Shown here: in pieces, positions 58,897 to 64,000 of the stretch
How positions within the stretch are numbered: the stretch's first letter is position 1
Layout of the letters: every line of letters starts with the position of its first letter
Source: Vreelandella arcis
GTDB lineage: Bacteria; Pseudomonadota; Gammaproteobacteria; Pseudomonadales; Halomonadaceae
Assembly: GCF_900103865.1 (NCBI RefSeq)
Contig: NZ_FNII01000002.1
Coordinates: 124,001-188,000 of the forward strand
Reading direction: 5' to 3'
Length of the DNA stretch: 64,000 bases
Made by a program: the position numbers and the translations under genes
Notes under the pieces: model-generated
Database searches by the model: none
The model's input: only the letters and a program-made list of their open reading frames with translations
Told to the model about the DNA's origin: nothing

Positions 58897-59988
58897 ATGT
58901 CCGAGACGTCGATCAATCTGGAAGCCTTGCGCCAGCGCATCGATCAGTTGGATGACGATATCTTGCGTTTGATTAGTGAGCGTGCCGACTGCGCGCAGCA
59001 AGTCGCCCATGTGAAGCTTAGCCAAGACGAAGATGCGGTGTTTTACCGCCCTGAACGCGAAGCCCAAGTGCTGCGTCGCATCATGTCATTAAATAAAGGC
59101 CCTCTGGATTCGGAAGAAATGGGCCGCTTGTTCCGCGAAATCATGTCCGCTTGCTTGGCACTGGAAAGGCCTATCAAAGTATCCTACCTAGGGCCCGAAG
59201 GTACCTTTACGCAGCAGGCGGCGCTCAAGCACTTTGGGGAAAGCGCTGTGAGTCTGCCTATGGCGGCTATCGACGAGGTTTTTCGGGAGGTTGAGGCCGG
59301 TGCCGTGAACTACGGCGTGGTGCCGGTAGAGAACTCGACCGAGGGAGTGGTTAACCATACTCTCGATACCTTCATGGATTCCTCTATTCGTATTTGTGGT
59401 GAAGTGGTGCTGCGTATCCATCACCACTTGCTGGTTAGTGAAACCACGCTGCGTGAAAAAGTCTCGCGTATCTATTCGCATCCGCAATCTTTTGCCCAAT
59501 GCCGTAAGTGGCTCGACGCGCATTATCCCCACGCCGAGCGCGTCCCTGTGGCGTCTAACGCAGAAGCGGCCAAGCTAGTCAAAACCGAATGGCATAGTGC
59601 AGCGATTGCCGGCGACATGGCGGCCAAGCTTTACAATCTGGAGCGCGTGGCAGAAAAAATTGAAGACCGCCCGGATAATTCCACGCGGTTTTTGATTATC
59701 GGCAACCAAGATATTCCCATGTCGGGAGAGGATAAAACCTCGATTGTCGTCGCGATGCGCAATCAGCCTGGTGCTCTTCATGATCTGCTCGAACCGTTCC
59801 ATCGCCATCAAATTGACTTAACCCGTTTGGAAACGCGTCCGTCGCGAACCGGTGTATGGAATTACGTCTTCTTTATTGATTTTAAAGGTCATTGTGATGA
59901 GCCCCGCGTGGCGGCAGTGTTGGAAGAAGTCCAACTGCGTGCAGCGGAGCTTCGCGTGTTGGGTTCCTATCCCCAGGGCGTGTTGTGA
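58897..59988 (+). CDS. pheA: Bifunctional chorismate mutase/prephenate dehydratase (P-protein)
   Basis: A 363-residue enzyme that converts chorismate to phenylpyruvate. The N-terminal AroQ-type mutase (about 5-90) has LRQRIDQLDDDILRLISERA; the dehydratase has YLGPEGTFTQQAALKHFG and VPVENSTEGVVNHT; a C-terminal ACT domain (about 275-360, IVVAMRNQPGALHDLL) should bind phenylalanine for feedback control, with ESRP replaced by ETRPS-like LETRPSR. Its TGA overlaps the GTG start of the next gene by 4 nt. Confidence 0.96.
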   Translation: MSETSINLEALRQRIDQLDDDILRLISERADCAQQVAHVKLSQDEDAVFYRPEREAQVLRRIMSLNKGPLDSEEMGRLFREIMSACLALERPIKVSYLGPEGTFTQQAALKHFGESAVSLPMAAIDEVFREVEAGAVNYGVVPVENSTEGVVNHTLDTFMDSSIRICGEVVLRIHHHLLVSETTLREKVSRIYSHPQSFAQCRKWLDAHYPHAERVPVASNAEAAKLVKTEWHSAAIAGDMAAKLYNLERVAEKIEDRPDNSTRFLIIGNQDIPMSGEDKTSIVVAMRNQPGALHDLLEPFHRHQIDLTRLETRPSRTGVWNYVFFIDFKGHCDEPRVAAVLEEVQLRAAELRVLGSYPQGVL

Positions 59989-62261
59989 CACAAGCGGCTA
60001 CTGATTCTGGCGTCGATGAACCCCGGTTGTTAATTGTGGGGTTGGGGCTGATCGGTGGGTCGTTAGCGGCCGCCTTGCGCGCCGCTAACTTTAAAGGATG
60101 TATCGTCGGCTGCGACCCTAACCCTGATGAAATCGCACTCGGCATGGAGATGGGGCTGATTGACGCTGGCGGAACCGAACTTGTCGATCAGGTTGCTGAT
60201 GCCTCGCTCATCGTGCTTGCCGTTCCTGTGCTGGCCATGGAAACGGTGATGACAACGCTTGTTCGCACCTTGCCCCGTGCGGCGGCGAATGTAGTTGTCA
60301 CTGATGTGGGTAGCACCAAGGCGACGATTCGCGCCTGCGCAGAACGTGTATTTGGCTGCGTGCCTGCCAATATGGTGTTGGGTCATCCGATTGCCGGATC
60401 GGAAAAGAGCGGTGTGTCGGCGGCCAACCCGAGGCTCTACCGTCATCATAAGGTGATTTTGACCCCCGAGCCGGATGTTGATCCGGGCGCGTTAGCGCGT
60501 GTAAGAGCACTTTGGAAAGCCTGCGGTGCCGACGTGCTAGAGATGAGCGTGGAGCATCACGATCACGTGCTGGCGCGTACCAGCCATTTGCCGCATTTGC
60601 TTGCCTTTTCGTTGGTCGATACGCTGGCGCGTCAAGATGATCGGCTGGATATTTTTCGCTACGCCGCCGGCGGTTTTCGAGACTTTACCCGTATTGCCGG
60701 CAGCGATCCGGTCATGTGGCGAGATATCTTTATAGCTAATCGCGAAGCAGTGCTGACGTCGCTGGATGATTTTGAAGCGGGACTCGCCCGACTGCGGGAC
60801 GCCGTTGAGCGTGGCGATAGCGATGCCCTGATTGCCACGTTCGACCGGGCCAGTCACGCGCGTCATTATTTTGATACGTTATTGAACAAAACTACTTACC
60901 AGGCGGAATATCATATGCAACCACAAGGTAAGGTGACCTACCGGGTGCAGCCGGGCGGCCAGGCACAAGGTCGCCTACGCGTACCCGGCGATAAGTCCAT
61001 GTCGCATCGCTCCATTATGCTAGGCGCACTGGCAGAGGGTGTTACCGACGTAAAAGGCTTTCTTGAAGGCGAGGACAGCCTTGCGACCCTACAGGCGTTT
61101 CGTGAGATGGGGGTGGCGATTGAAGGCCCTCACGACGGTCGCGTGACGATTCACGGCGTGGGTATGCGGGGCTTAAAAGCACCTTCTGGTCCGCTGTATG
61201 TGGGTAATTCAGGCACCGCGATGCGCCTGTTTTCGGGTTTGTTGGCTGGCCAGGCATTCGACAGTGAGTTGACCGGCGATGAGTCACTCAACAAGCGTCC
61301 TATGGCGCGGGTTGCCGACCCGCTACGCCTGATGGGCGCGACCATCGATACCGCTGAAGGTGGCCGCCCACCGCTTAATATCAAAGGCGGTGCTGCTCTT
61401 AAAGGTATTTATTATGATATGCCCATGGCCAGCGCCCAGGTGAAATCCTGTTTGTTGTTGGCCGGTTTGTACGCCGAGGGCGAAACCCGCGTACGCGAAC
61501 CTGCCCCCACCCGCGATCACACCGAACGGATGCTCAACGGTTTTGGTTATGCTGTCTCACGGGATGGCGACACTTGTTGGCTGCAGGGCGGCGGGACACT
61601 AACGGCGGGTCCGATTGATGTGCCGTCAGATATTTCATCGGCGACGTTTTTTTTGGTTGCCGCAGCGATTACGCCGGGTTCAGACATTACCCTGGAGCAT
61701 GTGGGCATTAATCCGACCCGGATTGGCGTCATCAATATTTTGACGTTGATGGGCGCGAATCTGGAGCTGGACAATCAGCGTGAAGTGGGCGGCGAGCCGG
61801 TGGCGGATATTCGCATTCGCTACGCGCCTCTGACCGGTATTGATATTCCCGTAGATCAAGTGCCCTTGGCGATTGACGAGTTCCCGGCGTTATTTATCGC
61901 CGCCGCCAATGCAAGTGGCACTACTCGGCTACGCGGTGCGGAAGAGCTACGTGTCAAAGAGTCCGACCGCATTCAGGCGATGGCGGATGGGTTGGCTATC
62001 TTAGGCGTTGAGCACACGGTCGTCGCGGACGGTATCGATATCGTTGGTAATGGCGACGCTCAAATAGCCAGCTACGGTGGCGGCCGGATCGATAGCCTGG
62101 GCGATCACCGAATTGCAATGGCCTTTGCCATCGCGGCATTGCGCGCGGATGACGATATTGTGATCGACGACTGCGCTAACGTGGCTACCTCATTCCCGGG
62201 TTTCGTGCAGTTGGCAACCCGCGTCGGGATGGCTATTGCCGTGGAGGGTGCTGATGGCTGA
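59985..62261 (+). CDS. Fusion of prephenate/arogenate dehydrogenase (TyrA) and EPSP synthase (AroA)
   Basis: A 758-residue fusion. Residues 1-310 are TyrA: the Rossmann motif [25 protein letters not shown] and [15 protein letters not shown]. Residues from Met311 are 3-phosphoshikimate 1-carboxyvinyltransferase: [45 protein letters not shown] and LRVKESDRI. The PGDKSxSHR and RPMxR sequences resemble class II EPSP synthases more than the E. coli class I type. The same fusion is known in Pseudomonas and relatives. The start is GTG overlapping pheA by 4 nt. The stop overlaps cmk by 8 nt. No hisC lies between pheA and tyrA, unlike the Pseudomonas supraoperon. Confidence 0.95.
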   Translation: MTQAATDSGVDEPRLLIVGLGLIGGSLAAALRAANFKGCIVGCDPNPDEIALGMEMGLIDAGGTELVDQVADASLIVLAVPVLAMETVMTTLVRTLPRAAANVVVTDVGSTKATIRACAERVFGCVPANMVLGHPIAGSEKSGVSAANPRLYRHHKVILTPEPDVDPGALARVRALWKACGADVLEMSVEHHDHVLARTSHLPHLLAFSLVDTLARQDDRLDIFRYAAGGFRDFTRIAGSDPVMWRDIFIANREAVLTSLDDFEAGLARLRDAVERGDSDALIATFDRASHARHYFDTLLNKTTYQAEYHMQPQGKVTYRVQPGGQAQGRLRVPGDKSMSHRSIMLGALAEGVTDVKGFLEGEDSLATLQAFREMGVAIEGPHDGRVTIHGVGMRGLKAPSGPLYVGNSGTAMRLFSGLLAGQAFDSELTGDESLNKRPMARVADPLRLMGATIDTAEGGRPPLNIKGGAALKGIYYDMPMASAQVKSCLLLAGLYAEGETRVREPAPTRDHTERMLNGFGYAVSRDGDTCWLQGGGTLTAGPIDVPSDISSATFFLVAAAITPGSDITLEHVGINPTRIGVINILTLMGANLELDNQREVGGEPVADIRIRYAPLTGIDIPVDQVPLAIDEFPALFIAAANASGTTRLRGAEELRVKESDRIQAMADGLAILGVEHTVVADGIDIVGNGDAQIASYGGGRIDSLGDHRIAMAFAIAALRADDDIVIDDCANVATSFPGFVQLATRVGMAIAVEGADG

Positions 62262-62943
62262 GCAAGCCCCTGTTGTGACCATCGATGGCCCTGGCGGTGC
62301 GGGTAAAGGCACTATCAGCGGGCTGATGGCCGACCGTCTACGTTGGCATTTGTTGGATAGTGGCGCGCTTTATCGTTTAACCGCTCAGGCGGCGTTGAAG
62401 CACCAGGTCGCACTCGATGACGAAGCGAGTTTGGCAAAAATAGCCCAAACGCTAGACGTTGCGTTTCCGGTTGAAAACGGTCAGCCGCGCACGCTCTTGG
62501 AAGGTGACGACGTTAGTCGGGCGATTCGCACCGAGCAAGCTGGCGAGCGGGCTTCCCAGGTGGCCGCGTTGCCTAGCGTCCGCCAGGCGCTGCTGCAGCG
62601 TCAACGCGACTTTTGCCAAGCACCGGGATTAATTGCTGATGGCCGTGACATGGGAACGGTCGTTTTTCCCAGCGCCACCTTGAAGATATTCCTAACCGCC
62701 TCGGCCTCTGAGCGGGCTAGACGACGTCATCAGCAGTTGCAGGAAGCGGGCGTGGATGCTAGTCTTTCGAGTCTTTTAAAGGAGATTCAGGCACGCGATG
62801 CACGCGATACGCAGCGCGAAGTGGCTCCACTCAAGCCGGCAGACGATGCTATTACGCTTGATACCACGTGCCTGAGCATACCGGAAGTGGTTGATCGGCT
62901 GACCGAACTGCTTGCCCAACGTGGCATAGCATTCGGCTCCTGA
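62254..62943 (+). CDS. cmk: Cytidylate kinase
   Basis: A 229-residue CMP/dCMP kinase. The P-loop is [36 protein letters not shown] and [13 protein letters not shown] (lid region) are typical. The ATG at 62254 follows GGAGGG and overlaps the fusion gene by 8 nt. It precedes rpsA, as in most gammaproteobacteria. Confidence 0.96.
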   Translation: MAEQAPVVTIDGPGGAGKGTISGLMADRLRWHLLDSGALYRLTAQAALKHQVALDDEASLAKIAQTLDVAFPVENGQPRTLLEGDDVSRAIRTEQAGERASQVAALPSVRQALLQRQRDFCQAPGLIADGRDMGTVVFPSATLKIFLTASASERARRRHQQLQEAGVDASLSSLLKEIQARDARDTQREVAPLKPADDAITLDTTCLSIPEVVDRLTELLAQRGIAFGS

Positions 62944-62991
62944 TACTCCCTTGCGGCGTTTTTGGACAGGTGTCACGACATGGCAGGGCGC

Positions 62992-63128
62992 TATACTCAC
63001 ATCGGAGAGCCCGGTCAGGTCTTAACCAGCGTTAACACCTCCAAAAGCAGAGTGACATTAGGCCCGTACTTGCTGGTGGTACGGAGAAGGCATTTATGCC
63101 TCAACAACGTTGATCACGTAGGAACACC
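62992..63128 (+). promoter_or_regulatory. Candidate rpsA promoter and structured leader
   Basis: TATACT at 62992-62997 is a good -10 element, though no clear -35 lies at the right spacing. The leader that follows holds two small hairpins: CCGTAC/GTACGG (63064-63084) and AGGCAT/ATGCCT (63088-63101), just before the rpsA start. E. coli S1 controls its own translation through leader hairpins, so a similar role is possible here. Confidence 0.42.
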
Positions 63129-64000
63129 ATGAGCGAAAGCTTTGCTGAACTGTTTGAACAGTCTCTTAACGACATCAATATGGAGCCAGGCGCCATCGTC
63201 GCGGCCCAAGTTGTCGATATTGACGGTGACTGGGTTACCGTTAACGCCGGTCTGAAATCTGAAGGTCAGATCCCCGCGGCTCAATTCCGTGATGAAAACG
63301 GCGAACTAAACATTGCGATCGGTGACGACGTACACGTTGCGCTAGAAGCCGTTGAAGATGGTTTCGGTGAAACGCGTCTGTCCCGTGAAAAAGCCAAGCG
63401 CGCAGAAGCTTGGAAGGTTCTGGAAGCCGCCTTCGAGAAAGATGAAGTCATCAAGGGCGTGATCAACGGTAAAGTCAAAGGCGGCTTCACCGTCGAAGTC
63501 GACTCGATCCGTGCCTTCTTGCCGGGCTCTCTGGTCGACGTACGTCCGGTTCGCGACACCGCGCACCTGGAAAATAAAGAGCTGGACTTTAAAGTCATTA
63601 AGCTCGACCCGAAACGCAACAACGTCGTGGTTTCACGTCGTGCGGTTCTGGAAGCAGAAAACAGCGCCGAACGTGAAGCGCTGCTGGCCACCTTGCAGGA
63701 AGGTCAGCAAATCAAAGGTATCGTTAAGAACCTGACCGATTACGGTGCCTTTGTTGACCTAGGCGGCGTTGATGGCCTGCTGCATATCACTGATATGGCG
63801 TGGAAGCGCATCAAGCATCCGTCTGAAATCGTCGCCGTTGGCGATGAAGTTAACGTCAAAGTGCTGAAATTCGACCGTGAACGCAATCGTGTTTCGCTGG
63901 GTCTGAAGCAGCTGGGCGAAGATCCGTGGGTCAACATCAAAGCCCGTTACCCGGAAGGCACCAAAGTGCACGCAGTGGTCACTAACCTGACCGACTACGG
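63129..64000 (+). CDS. rpsA: 30S ribosomal protein S1, 5' part
   Basis: The frame is open from ATG at 63129 to the window end (290 complete codons), so the 3' part lies outside. S1 binds mRNA and helps start translation. The protein begins [18 protein letters not shown] and contains S1 repeats: the first with [21 protein letters not shown], the second with [22 protein letters not shown] and the third with [23 protein letters not shown] fourth begins at the window's end. Confidence 0.97.
   Translation, partial: MSESFAELFEQSLNDINMEPGAIVAAQVVDIDGDWVTVNAGLKSEGQIPAAQFRDENGELNIAIGDDVHVALEAVEDGFGETRLSREKAKRAEAWKVLEAAFEKDEVIKGVINGKVKGGFTVEVDSIRAFLPGSLVDVRPVRDTAHLENKELDFKVIKLDPKRNNVVVSRRAVLEAENSAEREALLATLQEGQQIKGIVKNLTDYGAFVDLGGVDGLLHITDMAWKRIKHPSEIVAVGDEVNVKVLKFDRERNRVSLGLKQLGEDPWVNIKARYPEGTKVHAVVTNLTDY

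Overview
The window looks like a chromosomal segment of a moderately halophilic gammaproteobacterium, most likely Halomonas or a close relative in the Halomonadaceae. This is inferred from gene content and order: a serC-pheA-tyrA/aroA-cmk-rpsA block with a TyrA-AroA fusion (as in Pseudomonas and other Oceanospirillales/Pseudomonadales-type genomes), rsxABCDGE-nth beside metG, prmA-dusB-fis beside accBC, acidic protein tails, and many Na+/K+/H+ transport genes. Genes are dense (no gap exceeds 300 bases) and mostly ordinary housekeeping. I see no insertion sequence, prophage, CRISPR array, integron or rRNA.

Layout. 1-0.4 kb: the 3' end of a RES-domain (NAD+-degrading toxin type) gene. 0.4-3.7 kb: mntR divergent from a Mn/Zn-type ABC uptake operon, with candidate MntR operators between them. 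3.7-9.6 kb: ion and organic-acid transport (CPA2 antiporter with a TrkA-N domain, two-TM K+ channel, GntP-type permease, NhaC-like Na+/H+ antiporter) and a DJ-1/PfpI protein. 9.7-13.3 kb: trmJ, the groES-groEL operon with a clear sigma-32-type promoter, and fxsA. 13.5-19.5 kb: SDR reductase, an unknown membrane-anchored protein, tRNA-Leu(UAG), comF, srkA, folE and a succinate-semialdehyde dehydrogenase. 19.6-25.5 kb (minus): accB-accC-prmA-dusB-fis-purH. 25.8-32.5 kb: dsbD, ppa, a phosphatase/kinase-like fusion with degenerate catalytic motifs, a PPi-type phosphofructokinase and RNase T. 32.7-35.4 kb: argG, a HlyU-family protein and a DUF294-type nucleotidyltransferase-like protein.

35.5-40.9 kb (minus) is the most unusual part. 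Four genes are joined by 4-nt overlaps or a 2-nt gap: a single-domain response regulator, a two-TM PAS-containing protein fused to a DEDDh 3'-5' exonuclease, a 69-residue two-TM protein, and a sodium:solute-symporter/histidine-kinase fusion. The DUF294 gene faces them. The combination suggests a nutrient-sensing signalling module that contains a nuclease; its function is not predictable from the sequence alone.

41-54 kb: a putative tRNA-queuosine mannosyltransferase-family glycosyltransferase, nth, the complete rsx (rnf) electron-transport operon headed by a CHASE4-GGDEF diguanylate cyclase, metG, a small unknown protein, an acyltransferase and rdgC. 54.5-64 kb (plus): a hotdog thioesterase, gyrA, serC, pheA, tyrA-aroA, cmk and the 5' part of rpsA. 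This last run couples serine, aromatic amino acid, pyrimidine nucleotide and ribosome genes through short or overlapping junctions.
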